In this document: piece after piece, positions 1-11,760 of the stretch
How the letters are laid out: each line of letters opens with the position of its first letter
Position numbering within the stretch: the first letter of the stretch is position 1
DNA from: Patiria miniata
Lineage: Eukaryota; Echinodermata; Asteroidea; Valvatida; Asterinidae
Assembly: GCF_015706575.1 (NCBI RefSeq)
Contig: NW_024037072.1
Coordinates: forward strand, 15,005,162 to 15,069,161
Direction of reading: 5' to 3'
Length of the DNA stretch: 64,000 nucleotides
The notes under the pieces: generated by a model
Database searches by the model: none
Told to the model about the DNA's origin: nothing
What the model saw: the letters and a program-made list of their open reading frames with translations, nothing else
Position numbers and translations under genes: made by a program

Positions 1-262
1 TCAAAAGAAGTGAGACAACTAAAAAGACGGATGTGCGTACTTGCTGAAAATACTGTCAAAAGCGTTTTTCTGAAAAGGCACCTGAAACTTCCGTTTCTAT
101 ACCAATAGACTGGTGGGTGACAAGCATTGTAAAAACTCAGTTTTTTTCGACAGTAGCTCCCCTCATGATAGTATTTATGCAAAAACACTATTGGTTTGAT
201 GCACATTCTGATGAAAACTAGTTGCCTGTACTCTGCACCATATGTGGAACTAAGCACTTGAA
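1..262. other. Intron of paralog A (left edge)
   Basis: No exon is visible. Bases 1-40 resemble 46604-46640, which lies in the intron just before the matching exon of paralog B. The window therefore opens inside that intron of paralog A. Confidence 0.6.
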
Positions 263-669
263 ATTAAAGAGGTTGTGGAATGCTCGAAGACATTTCCGTC
301 ATTTTTTGGGTATATGTAGCCTAAGGTGTGATGAAATAAAAACGACTATTGTGTCTGTCATGAGATGAGTACAAAAGGTACTTTTGAGAGCTGTTTTTCA
401 GGTCCTGTTTCGACCCGAACGTGCAATTTGTGTAAAAGTCATCATTGGGGGCAGCAAACAAAACATAGTAAATAATGACGTAATAAACGAGGACTTTTAC
501 ACAAATTGCACGTTCGGGTCGAAACAGGACCTGAAAAACAGCCCTCAAAAGTACCTTTTGTACTCATTTCATGACAGACACAATAGTCGTTTTTATATCA
601 TCACATCTTAGGCTACACATACCTGAAAAATGACGGAAATGTCTTCGAGCATTCCACAACCTCTTTAAT
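263..669. repeat. Long palindrome (MITE-like hairpin)
   Basis: Two arms of about 178 bases, 263-440 and 492-669, are near-perfect reverse complements around a 51-base spacer. The outer ends read ATTAAAGAGG and CCTCTTTAAT. Because the arms mirror each other, both strands show nearly the same short spurious reading frame. No clear target-site duplication is seen, and the corresponding intron of paralog B (46467-47501) has no such palindrome. It is probably a non-autonomous DNA transposon that arrived after the duplication. Confidence 0.75.
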
Positions 670-1012
670 GTAGCCTTCACTGGCACTGGCGATTACTAAT
701 TGGATGAGCCTGTAACCTTGAGTATATAGTGATGTTGTTCTGTTACTCTCTTACTCTCGATCAGATGTCAAGCAGAAATGTTACTTTTCAAAACTTAAAG
801 AGGCTATGAAACCCAAAAACCTCTTTTTTTGAGACAAAATGTTTGATAATTAGACCATTCCCTGAAGAAAATTGAACTTGTCACTACACAATGGGTGATC
901 ATGAGACATTTCTTCCCTAAACAAACAGATGGCAGAAATTTGAGGTTTCATTATGAGGTGTAGGTGAAATGGTGACATCAGTTTTATTGTTATTCCCATT
1001 GGAACAATTTAG

Positions 1013-4000
1013 GACAAATCTCGTGATGTTCTGGTCGGCTACGTAGTGTACATCAAAGAACAGCTAGCCAGGCAGCCGGATGTCTGTGACTTGGATAAGA
1101 TAGCAGACTGCATCCACGTTGTGACCAACCACGGACTGATCCAACCCAGGGAGAGACCTGTTCACTTCACTGTGACGTATGGCAACCCTGTTGACCTTAA
1201 TCAAGCCCTGCCAGGTATGGTGGTAGCTGAGTTGTGAGTTAGTGAATCAAAAGTCAAATCACAAGATGTCACAAGCCAGTCAAATCAGAGGTCACTCACC
1301 AGTCAATCACAAATCAAATTACAAAAAAAGGTCATATCACAAGTTAATCACAGGTCAATCGCAAGTAAAGTTACAATCCAAATCACAAGTCGAATCACAA
1401 GTCACATCACAAAACCATCGTAGCTGAAATCGCAAGTCAAATCAATCACAAGCCAATTGTAAGTCAAACAACGAGTCAATCATAACTCAAATCACAACCC
1501 AATAAGTCAAATCACAAGTCCATCACTCGTCAATTACAAATCATTGTAAATCTATTACAAGTTAAATCACATCAAATCACGATTTAAACACAAGTCAATC
1601 ACAAGTAAAATCATAAATCCATCCCATGTTAATCACAAGTCACGATGTAGTGATATGAAAAAATGTGGCTGTGGGCACTGTGTGCGAACACCTACTCTCA
1701 CAAAGCTACATTTTTCCTATCACTTCAAAATCACAAGTCATCGCAGCTTGTGACTTGACTTGGCACAGGATGACTTATGAGGATGCATGGCATCCTGGGG
1801 TTAACTGCAGGTATTATGCGTTCATCTCGCCAAACAGAATGTTGTGACCCACTAGCACAACAGTCAATAATAATCACTAAATTGGGGAGTGACTTAACCG
1901 ACAGTTGTCTTGTCTTTCTTTCTTTCTTTCTTGGCAGGCTGTGATTGGGTTCTGTTGAACAGTTGCTACATCTTCCACAATGGGCCTCATAGAGTCCAGC
2001 CCAGTGAGGCTGTATCATGGAATGCTTTCTTCAGTAAGCTAGGGGTACTGAACTTCCTAGCTGTTGAGAAGAAAGTACTGACTGTGAAGGTGGAGGAACT
2101 GGTAAGTATTTCTCTCTCGAGAGAGAGTTGTGGAGTTCTGTGTCGATTGTTTTATTTAGGTTTTTTTTATATTGCTAATCTTCTCTTATGTTGTATTTTC
2201 AGATTTTATTACAAAATGGATACAAAAATAATAAGTTAATCCCCCCAAAAATGTGTTTTTCAGGATGTGACACCCTGGGCAGATCTTGGCCAATTCTGGG
2301 AGAAACCAGCAGATGGTGTCTACAAAATCCATGATAATGCCTGCAAAGAGTTTGAAGAGTTGGTCCAAGCCAATCTGGAAATGTCTACCATACAAAGTCA
2401 GCGACGGTGCCTTCTTGAGATTCTCAACCACGAATGGAGCAGATACTATCCTGCTTCCATGGGGGCTGAAGTGTTTGATCAGTCTGGGACAAAACTTGCT
2501 AGCACTGAGTCCAGCTTTGCAATCCACCTGAAGACAAGCCCTTGGCTGCCTTCAACTCCGATCAGAGAGGACAATGCAGGTCAGGAGGTGTTTCGAAGGC
2601 CTAATGACGTCTTCATCAGTTCAGGTAGAGCCAGGGAACTCCTTTGTGATCATGTTCCATACTTGGATGCCCCTGTCCAAGGGGATGGAGGCCCCATGCT
2701 ACAATTCATTGGATTGAATTCCCTTGGAGTAGTTGATGTCAACTTCATGATTTCAAAGCTGAAGTGTTGGTGTGGTGATGAGGGCCAGTCTCCAGATCTT
2801 ACATCCGAAACCCCCTTCTGCACCTCCTTGGGTCACATCATCAGGGTGTACCATTACTTGGAGCAGAACTGCCGTCCCCAGGAGCTCAAAGAATTATTCA
2901 GTGATCAGAGAGTTGTGTTTGTCCCTCATCAGAAGGCCTTATACGAGTTCCCTGTTCCTGGCCACTTTGTCCACAAGTCTCTGGTTTACTGGTGGGATCC
3001 TTCAAGTCTCTTACGGAAGTATGCCAACTTGTCCAACCGTGCTGAGCTGTGTACACTTTACCCCCAAAACATGGAGGACTTCTTTCTGAGACAGATCAAT
3101 ATTGACAAAATGCCGACCATCAAAGAATATGCCCAGGTCCTGGTGCATTGCGCTGGGGATATTTCACTTCCAGACAATGGTCGCATCAAGGAAGAAGTCT
3201 TGGTGCTCTACAGCATGCTTGGGCGAAAGTGCTCTGCGTTAAGCTCAACTGGACATAGCCAGTATTTGGATCAACATGCAGCTGGATCGGTGCAGCAGGA
3301 ACCAGAATTTGAGTCGAGTTCTGTCCAGTTCTTGAAAAGCATCCTTGAGGGGCAAGCTATCTTTCCCACTTTGGGCAACAAGTGGGTGACGGCGAAGGAG
3401 AAGCCCCTGATCTGTGGCAGCCGTTCTTCGGACATCCAGAAGCTCTTCTTGGACAAGAAGGGGGTGCATCTGTTGAATTTTGGAGATCGGAATCGTCTTG
3501 GCCAAGTTGTTGAAGGTTTGTCTGGATCAGTGGGCCAACAATATGTGGATGTTTTCCTCAAGGCATGTGGTATCGAGATGCTGTTGGACTGCATCAAAGA
3601 AGAATTCATCAGCGAACTCACAAAGCCATCTCTCCAACTTCAGCTTTTCCTCCATGATGTCTGCCCCTACATCCAGCTCTACATGAGCATGCAGCGCAGT
3701 GTCAAAAAGGAGTTTAAATCCACCTACGAGAAACTTACAACAGAGGTAAACATCGCTGCCAAGTTGAAAGTCATGCGCTTCATGTCAGCCCAAAAGATTG
3801 ACAAGGTCTACCGTTTCACACATGACCCCAGTGTGTTTGCAGAGCAGAGCGTTGAGTGTGGACTCCAGGAGCTGACAGAGTTCTACATAGTGACAGGCAT
3901 CTCCAAGAATCTGCGACAGAACAGCAATGTAAGGCGAGAGGTGGCCAAACTCTTCAGCTGCGAGAGCACTGAGGTCCAAGAAGCATTGTTCAGTTTCATC

Positions 4001-6702
4001 GGCAGTCTGCTCCTGGAGATGGGGTCCAAGCGGGAAGAATCCGGAGAGAAAGGAATCAATGAGGGCATTTGCAAGGCCTTAGGGCTGACCTTCCCTCTAG
4101 AGGACGATAATGAACCATGGGAGGTACCCAAACCATTCATCCCAGAGGAAGTTGGTCAGTTGATGTCTTCTCTTGACTTAACCTAAGAATGTTACTTTTT
4201 TGGGAGCAGCAGTCTTATGTCCTATCCTGGATGCATCTTGTGGATTTTGGGGTTTTTTGTTGTAAATTTAGCATGGCTGAGTTTTGTGTTGAGGTTTAAA
4301 GTGAAAAAAAGGTTTGTCATTGAAGAAAAAGTAGTCTAAAAGCTTGGCACAAGGATTTTTATGCATATAAAACCTAACAACTACACTATTTTAGCAGGAT
4401 AAGTTCTGCAAAGTTAGAGTTAAGTACAATTTTACTCATCGCCTGATCACGCAACAAATAATCTCTCAATATTTTTTTGAATTCTTCAGTTGTCAAACCG
4501 ACCAAAGTCAAGCCACTGACTGAACCCACTATGCCACAGCCGTCAGCCAGTTCACTGCTTGAGGGTGATGACGATTCAGCTATCCACAGCTGGCCACCTC
4601 GGTCAGGGACCTATGGCCCACAAAAATCAACAAAAGGTAAGCGCCGAATACCCTAGGATTAATGGCGTCACTAATGAGTCATTTCAAACTGTTTAGCAAA
4701 AGGCTGTTGTAGAACTTAAGAGAAATAGCTCATTGATGGGAGGCCAGGTAAAAGATTGCACATTAACACTATTGGGCATTGTTTGAGGTACACACTTTTG
4801 TACATAGTGGTGATGTTAATGTGTTTCAGCCATTATTACATGCAGTCCTGTTTAATTAAAATTTCAGTGCAATAGGGACTTCAGACTACCTTTTTTCCCT
4901 TAATTTTATATTTCTTGTAATTGAAAGTTTTATTATGTAGTACAAGGCTTCACCTCGCCCTTTATGTGGGTCAGGCTGCTTCGCCGCCTGTTGCCTGCTT
5001 CATAGGTACATTGTAAGTTACCCACTTCGCTGGCAATCGCCTACTTTTAGGGTGATCAACTCGTGAACTATAAACTTGTGAGTGATCAGCTCATGAACAC
5101 CTACACACATACACATGCCTTGCGTTTTATAGTATAGTGGTGTTTCACTGAGGCAGACATGCATGTCCATTGTTTTAATGAAAATGTTTGCTTGATTGTT
5201 CCAGCTGGTGGCCAGCCCAAGAATGAAGAAGCTGTCCTTAAGATGTGGCCTCCACCCCAGCCATTAATTGGTGCTCATCAAGCTGCCCCCTTTCCACTGG
5301 GTCCTCCGCAACCTAGTGAAGGCATGTCACATGAAGGCACTGCAATTACTCAAGGGATGCCGCACTACCAGAGGAGCCAAGATGACCTTGTTGTAGTGCG
5401 GACCTCAGGAGCCATTGGAGGAGGGGAGGTACCCTATCCAGGACAGGTAGTTGGACAAGGTAGGACGGTGTTTTACTGATGTGAAAACAATTTCTGATAC
5501 TTGGATTTTACAGTTGAAATAAGAAGTAGATAGTTGGAGATGTTAGAGGGTTTTTGGAGATGTTAGCATTCGCCAATCGAGTCTTTGTTCATTCCTTTTT
5601 CTTGTGACCCGGCTTTCAATTTGACTTGTGATTGACTTTTTATTGACTCTATTACAACTCTCTGTGGCTAAAGATGTTCTTGAAGGATGAACATTTTGTA
5701 GTTTCCACATTTGTAATCTCTACAGTTCAGTTCATGTCTGTTCGGAATCTTCCAATAATCAGATTAATGCAGTTTGTTAAAACTTTAATATAGAATATGA
5801 GTAAATGGCATATTAAACACCTGTAATTGACAGTGCAATTATTATTTTGTTCAGGTGGAAGCAGAGAAGGCATTGGTCCCCCTCACCTTCACCAACCATA
5901 TGCAGGAGGCCCAGTACAGCCCAGACCTGCCCAGGCACAGCAGGAAGCATTGTCTCCTAATGAATCCCCAAGTAATCCCACACAGTTAGCTAAAAACGTG
6001 GAGGAGCTCGGTTCAACAGAGGAGGATTCCTGGAAGAGTGCATCCGAGGAATCAGGAGAGGAGAAAGATGATAATTGCAATGGAAATGATACTGAGGAAG
6101 GCATTCCAGCACCAGAGAGGGTCAACGAAGAGTTTCACAGTCCGCCCCAAGTCCAGCGTTCAGCAGCCCTACCTCCTCCCTCCACCGGCAGCGTCAAGAA
6201 ATTCTTCTTACCGCCTCATGCCGAGGGCGAGGCCATTGAGGTGGAATTTGAAGATCTTGCTCCTGGTCCAGCCCTTGTGGAAAGCCTGGAAGGTCTCAGC
6301 CTACCTCTCGGAGACAACCCAGACACGTCGGATATCGCACGCTGGGGAGAGCAGCTGGTGTATCTCTACCTGCGACAACAGGCTCAGAGTATGTCACTAG
6401 AAGCGTCAGAGGTTACAGTCAGGTGGATCAACCAGCAGGATGAGACAGGGGAGCCGTATGACATCGTCATCAGCCACGGCACCCAGAACATCTACGTGGA
6501 GGTGAAGTCAACAATCAGGGACCAGAAGCAGGTTGTGGAGATATCACCCAGGGAGGTGGCCTTTGCTCTGGAGATGGGTCAGGCCTTCCACCTGTACCGG
6601 GTGTTTAGTGCCGGGAACAACAGTGGGGTGAGGCTGTGTCGTCTGCAAAACCTAGCCCTCAGGATGGACAGGAAAGAAGTCAAACTCTTCATGTACCTGT
6701 GA
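1013..6702 (+). CDS. NO VEIN-like GHKL ATPase/DUF3883 protein, paralog A, 3' part
   Basis: Six spliced exons are seen: 1013-1214, 1938-2101, 2264-4154, 4490-4636, 5205-5459 and 5855-6702. All junctions are AG/GT, the phases agree, and the total is 3,507 bases (1,168 codons plus stop). The 5' exons, with the ATPase domain, lie left of the window. The large third exon has no domain I can name. The last exon has an acidic, proline-rich linker and then a DUF3883 (NO VEIN C-terminal) domain in roughly the last 125 residues. That domain shows a PD-(D/E)XK-like D...E-x-K pattern (PYDIVIS, then VEVKST) and ends in KLFMYL. The frame past the donor at 4155 stays open to a stop at 4186, but the phase and the exon at 4490 show that splicing bypasses it. 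No lesion is visible in this copy. The family link is firm; the biochemical role is inferred. Confidence 0.88.
1238..1640 (+). repeat. Intronic AGTCAAATCAC-type minisatellite, copy A
   Basis: Degenerate short units around AAGTCAAATCACAAGTC repeat through most of the intron between exons 1013-1214 and 1938-2101. The same array occupies the matching intron of paralog B (47728-48480), so it predates the duplication. Confidence 0.8.
6130..6702 (+). other. C-terminal exon of paralog A with DUF3883 domain
   Basis: The stretch from about 6325 to the stop encodes the DUF3883 domain, with an acidic, Pro/Ser-rich linker before it. Three versions of this exon occur in the window (here, 9095-9776 and 52542-53335). 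The D, E and K positions of the nuclease-like core and the final twelve residues are the same in all three. This suggests the domain was under selection until recently. Confidence 0.75.
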
Positions 6703-7239
6703 TGAGCAGACATACAAAAGTGGGGGAGGGGGCTCATTCCCTCTAAATGTCTAGTGCCCAGGTGCCTCTCCCCTGAAAAAGTCAAATTGCCCCAGCCAAC
6801 CAAGACAAAATGTGGTCTTCGATCAGATGGTCAAATGTTCCTCGATAGAAAAATCCAGAATACACTCCAGGCCATTATGTGGCCACTCCATCTACCCTCA
6901 TTACAAATTAATAACGAACTAAACTGCTGCAAACTGCTTACTGACTGGATTGACATGAAGCTGGTCTAACGTTTCAGTCTTTAGCGAGACCTTTCTCAAA
7001 TGCAAGTTACCGTGGTACAGACACAAACATGTAGGGGACACATAAGCATCACAAAATTATTGTTATCAGAGAAACTATGTATTATTTGCTCTGCCTGAGC
7101 AAAACATAAATTTGAAACAGCTCCCAAATAATTGCAATCAATTAAGACATTCCAATGTTAGTAGTAGAAATGTATTTATGAAATGGTGGTTTGAAGGATC
7201 AGTTTTTCCATTTTTTTGGGGGGGGGGTACCACCAGAGG
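6703..7239. other. 3' flank of paralog A
   Basis: This stretch is homologous to 53336-53904. The AATAAA seen in the B flank (53584) reads AATAAC here. The next AATAAA is inside the SINE, near 7391, so transcripts of A may end later than those of B. No gene is seen. Confidence 0.5.
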
Positions 7240-7415
7240 TCTTTCAATAGTGTACAGGTCTTATGGGTTAAAGTTTGCGACTTGTGATTGGAGGGTCCGG
7301 GGTTCAAATCCAACTGGCCATTATAATACTGTGCCCTGGTACTATACTGTGCCTAGGCACTTCAGCCTCGAGTGGTTCTCTCCACCCTGGAGAATAAATG
7401 CGTACCATCACTAAA
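7240..7415 (+). repeat. tRNA-derived SINE, flank copy A
   Basis: A pol III B box, GGTTCAAATCC, lies at 7301-7311, with a shared body and a tail ending AATAAATG...ACCATCACTAAATG. Sister copies sit in the same place in the other two flanks (15505-15655 and 53905-54083), so the insertion predates the duplications. There is no acceptor stem, so it is not a tRNA gene. Confidence 0.65.
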
Positions 7416-8437
7416 TGTTATTTGGCTTATTTGATGTGTATTTTCATATTTTTATACAAGAAAGTCGTTGGTAGATAAAAAATGGGTTTGTAGTTGAAAG
7501 CTTATGTTTAGTTTTGGCATGGTGTTCTAAAGACCGCTTGTCCATGTCATAAGTTTGAAACAGTGGAATCTAGTAACGGAATATGCTCATTATTTTAGTC
7601 CAGGACTTACAATTTTATATTTTTTCATTGTATTTTCAATCAAGTATCAAATACTAAAAATAATGAAGTTTAATTCATAAATAAAACGGCATGTAATATT
7701 TTCATTGGTAACATACATATACTTTTCCATATAAATTGGTAAACGTCTATAAATAGCTTGAAAGGTAATAGACACCATTTGCAAACATTCAAAACTATCA
7801 AAATATCATGAAATACCTCATTGATTGCTGGTGTAATAGATCAAGTATCCTGTATAATCATTAAACCAAGTATGCTGTCCTTTTTTTTAAAGAGGAGTTT
7901 TTGCCCTCATTTCCTGGCAATGATTAGGACCAAACCATTGTTCTTTCAACGGAAATCTAATAATCTATGCTTTGCGTCATGAAAATATGAAGATATATTT
8001 TCACAGTTTTTTTTCAAAAAGTATATTTTTTTGAGCTAAAGTTTTGACAGGTTATTTGTTTAATAACTTGCTTCAGATTGATTGTATAGACCTTTCTATT
8101 GTTTGAAAACATTGAGCGCCATTTTGTATGGGCTGCTATAAGCGCATAAATTGAAGCTGTGGTTGGCAACATTTTATTTATGTATTTCTTATTTTAACTG
8201 AGTAACCCATTCAGTGCAATCCACTGATCTCCCATGGGTCCCAGTAAAGAGAAGACAATGTGGAGATCACATATTTCCCCAAAAAGTCCTCATCATAACG
8301 CCTCATTTGAAGAAAAAGGCATGTTTATGAAGTATTTTGTTGCATTTGTTGATTATTTTGTATTCACAATTCAAATAATATTTGGGTAACCAATAATACC
8401 AGTTCTTAATTTTTTTGCAGTGTGGGCCTTCCATAGT
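7416..8437. other. AT-rich 3' flank, no gene seen
   Basis: Non-coding sequence on both strands, collinear with about 54231-55279. I see nothing beyond homopolymer runs. Confidence 0.5.
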
Positions 8438-8487
8438 TTGGCAACCCGTGGTTGGCAACATAGATGTTGACAACCACGGGTTGGCGA
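8438..8487. repeat. Short hairpin in flank A
   Basis: The arms (TGGCAACCCGTGGTTGGC and its reverse complement) are 23-24 bases with a 2-base spacer. The B flank copy at 55280-55327 has only one arm mismatch. This copy has more, all in the right arm. Confidence 0.6.
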
Positions 8488-9094
8488 CAAAAAGGTCGAT
8501 TGTTGTTCCTTGAATCGGCAGAAACTCATTTTTGCAAATGATTTTCATTACCTTAAAAACAAAAAGGGAAAGCCAAAGAAAGTGTTATGTGTAATATTAA
8601 AAAATGTTAGAACTTTGAGCTAGACTAGAAAGTCAATATGAATCGGCTAACAGTAATGCCTTCTAAAAGTACTAGGGATTTTATGGAAGTTATTTTAAAA
8701 CAAATGTAATGCAGCTGTCTTTTGTGATACAATTATAATAATACCGAATCTTTAAAAAAAAAAAAGGAGGTACAAAATGGAATTGCTTATAACATATATC
8801 CACTCTAGTGTAATCATTAGGTGCAATTTATAATTTATTAGCGAATATAATCTATTTGGAATAGAGGTTCTAGATTATGATTTAAAATATGATATGGGTA
8901 CCGGTATGTGCGATTTATATAGCAGAAAAAATAAACTACAAGGAAACACAGAAAGGTTTTTGTGTGTGCATGCCTCAGCCAGAAGTTTGGGCGGTTTTTT
9001 TTTATTATACATTAACTGTAAGCTCATATGAGAAGATTTGTTAAGTATTATGACACAGTGAATCTTTTCATGCACTAAAGTACAAGTAAAGTAC
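8488..9094. other. End of duplicated 3' flank
   Basis: Collinearity with the B flank stops at about 9085 (55991 in B), just before the orphan exon A' begins. No gene is seen. Confidence 0.5.
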
Positions 9095-9776
9095 AGGAGG
9101 ATTCCTGGGATACTACATCCGAGGAATCAGGAGAGGAGAAAGATGATAATGGCAATGGAAATGATACCGAGGAAGGCATTCCAGCACCAGAGAGGGTCAA
9201 CGAAGAGTTTCACAGTCCGACCCAAGTCCAGTGTTCAGCAGCCCTACCTCCTCCACCGGCAGCGTCAAGAAATTCTTCTCACCGCCTCATGCCGAGGGCG
9301 AGGCCATTGAGGTGGAGTTTGAAGATTTTGCTCCTGGTCCAGCCCTTCTGGAAAGCCTGGAAGGTCTCAGCCTACCTCTCGGAGACAACCCAGACACAAC
9401 AGATATCGCACGCTGGGGAGAGCAGCTGGTGTACCTCTACCTGCGCCAACAGGCTCAGAGTATGTCACCAGAAGCTGCGGAGGTGACAGTCAGGTGGATC
9501 AACCGGCAGGATGAGACAGGGGAGCCGTATGACATCGTCATCAGCCACGGCACCCAGAACATCTACGTGGAGGTGAAGTCAACAATCATGGACCAGAAGC
9601 AGGTTGTGGAGATATCGCCCAGGCAGGTGCCCTTCGCTCTGGAGATGGGTCAGGCCTTCCACCTGTACCGGGCAGTGTTCAGTGCTGGGAACAACAGTGG
9701 GGTGAGGCTGTGTCGTCTGCAAAAGCTCGCCCTCAGGATGGACAGGAAAGAAGTCAAACTCTTCATGTACCTGTGA
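9095..9776 (+). pseudogene. Orphan C-terminal exon A' of a third NO VEIN-like copy
   Basis: This is homologous to 6022-6702 of paralog A but starts abruptly in mid-exon, with no acceptor and no upstream exons. Relative to A, four bases are missing in the CCTCCTCCCTCC stretch near 9250, which shifts the frame. Downstream the DUF3883 frame is open to the same stop, with one extra codon (LYRAVF instead of LYRVF). The D...E-x-K core is intact. It looks like the tail of a third paralog joined to the flank of A by unequal exchange. It could not make a complete protein by itself. Confidence 0.8.
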
Positions 9777-10378
9777 TGTGTAGATGAGTAGAAATACAAG
9801 GGCTGATGAGGCATATGCCTCTCCCCCTACATTTCAAGTGCCCCAGGTGTTTCCTCCCTTGAAAATTATAATTGCCCCAACCAAGAAACATGTAGTGTGT
9901 GTCAGATGCTTGAAGGGAATGTACAACATTTGCTTTTGCTGCAATTTTCAGAAATAAATGAAGTTACATGACTAGTATTGTTTAGCAAATATTGTCAAAC
10001 TGACATGTTTCACATTTTCGGCTAGTAGATAATGGAAAAAACCAAGAAAATCAACCATTTGCAGTGACGAATCCAGAACACAATTTTTTTTGGGGGGGGG
10101 GGGGGTGCCAAAAAAATTTGTCACCCAAAAAGTGGGTCCACAAATTCACGGCATGGGGTTCGGACCCACCTAAGGGCCCCGGAAAAAAAAGGTTTTAGAT
10201 GCTCTGTGGAGCGATATTAGGCAATTTCTGACCACTTTAACCAATTTTGGTGAAAAGATGGTGGTGTACATTGCTGCCTTTTTGTGAGAGGGGGCCGGGG
10301 AGGCATGGCCCTGTCCCCCCCCCCCCCCAAATCTGCCCTTTAGACTTTCATTCCCTAACAATCCAGTAAGTTATTCCG
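9777..10378. other. 3' flank of A' with poly(A) signal and repeat fragment
   Basis: An AATAAA lies at 9953-9958. About 10080-10330 is a fragment of a dispersed G/C-run repeat that shares the AGATGCTCTGTGG and GGGCCC segments with 19440-19740 and 46690-46830. No gene is seen. Confidence 0.5.
10373..10378. repeat. Target-site duplication, left of foldback element
   Basis: ATTCCG here is repeated at 15197-15202, immediately outside the opposite terminus. Confidence 0.75.
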
Positions 10379-10408
10379 TATGGTGTACTATAAAGGACAC
10401 CTATCTGT

Positions 10409-11090
10409 CCATCGTGCCTGTGAGTAAAACCATCGTGCCTGTGAGTAAAACATCGTGCCTGTGAGTAAAAACATCGCGCCTGTGAGTAAAAACATCGTGC
10501 CTGTGAGTAAAACATCGCGCCTGTGAGTAAAAACATCGTGCCTGTGAGCAGGTCCATCGTGCCTGTGAGTAAAACATCGCGCCTGTGAGTAAAAACATCG
10601 TGCCTGTGAGTAAAACATCGCGCCTGTGAGTAAAAACATCGTGCCTGTGAGTAAAACATCGCGCCTGTGAGTAAAAACATCGTGCCTGTGAGTAAAACAT
10701 CGCGTCTGTGAGTAAAAACATCGTGCCTGTGAGCAGGTCCATCGTGCCTGTGAGTAAAACATCGTGCCTGTGAGTAAAAACATCGTGCCTGTGAGTAAAA
10801 CATCGCGCCTGTCAGTAAAAACATCGTGCCTGTGAGTAAAAACATCGCGCCTGTGAGTAAAAACATCGTGCCTGTGAGTAAAAACATCGTGCCTGTGAGT
10901 AAAAACATTGTGCCTGTGAGTAAAAACATCGTGCCTGTGAGTTAAACCATCGTGCCTGTGGGTAAAAACATCGTGCCTGTGAGTAAAAACATCGTGCCTG
11001 TGAGTAAAACCATCGTACCTGTGAGTAAAAACATCGTGCCTGTGAGCAGGTCCATCGTGCCTGTGAGTAAAACCGTCGTGCCTATGGGGC
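10409..11090 (+). repeat. Left-arm minisatellite of foldback element
   Basis: About 32 tandem units of 20-21 bases, CATCG(T/C)GCCTGTGAGTAAAA(A), with a few variants carrying GAGCAGGTC. The long open frames on the minus strand (FYSQAR, LLTGTM) are products of the repeat and not genes. Confidence 0.9.
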
Positions 11091-11099
11091 GCATTGTGT

Positions 11100-11760
11100 A
11101 AATAAATTATTTAACAAAATTGTTTATATATAATTCATTATTTATTATATAATTCAGTTTTTCGGATAATTATATGTAAATAATTGTTTGGCCGTTTGCA
11201 TTATATGTAAATACATTTATTTGCCACCGCATTATTTATATATAATTTTTTTGCATTCTAATTATTTACATATAGTTGAGGGCAAACTAGAATTATTTAT
11301 ATATAATTTATTTGCAAACTTATTATTTATATATAATTTTTGCACACTTTTTTATTTATACATAATTTATTTGCAACCTTTTTATTTATATATAATTTTT
11401 TGCACACTTTAATTTTTATTATATAATTTATTTGGTACCTCATTATTTATATATAATTTTTGCACACTTTAATTATTTATTATATAATTTATTATTTCTT
11501 ATATAATCCATTAATTATTTTATAATTCATTACTTATATATAATTCATTATTTATATATAATTCATTATTAATTATTTAATGCATTATTTATTATATAAT
11601 GCATTATTTATTATATAATGCATTATTTATTATATAATTCATTATTTATTAAATAATTCATTATTTATTATATGATTCATTATTTGTTATATAATTCATT
11701 ATTTGTTATATAAATCAGTATTTATTATATAATTCATTATTTATTATATAATTGTGCGCC
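11100..11760. repeat. Left-arm AT-rich array of foldback element
   Basis: Diverged units of ATTATTTATATATAATT separated by short words such as TTTGCACACTTT and TTTATTTGC. It is the inverted counterpart of 14374-14700, and of 13178-13242 on the inner side. Confidence 0.8.

Noticed and set aside
4155-4186. Stop codon at 4186 as the end of paralog A
   Set aside because: The donor at 4155 and phase-matched exon at 4490 continue the protein; the open tail is intronic.
7290-7320. tRNA gene
   Set aside because: Only a B box and part of a T-arm are present, with no acceptor stem or anticodon arm; it is a SINE, as are 15558, 39230, 43792, 53973 and 58999.
9095-9250. Separate new gene beginning at A'
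   Set aside because: The sequence starts mid-exon with no acceptor, promoter or start codon in the right frame, and a 4-base loss shifts the frame before the conserved domain.
10348-10929. Long minus-strand open frames (193, 131 and 113 codons)
   Set aside because: They are translations of the 20-21-base minisatellite in the foldback arm; all frames repeat the same words.
10409-11090. CRISPR-like regular repeat
   Set aside because: Units abut with no unique spacers, and the context is an animal transposon arm.
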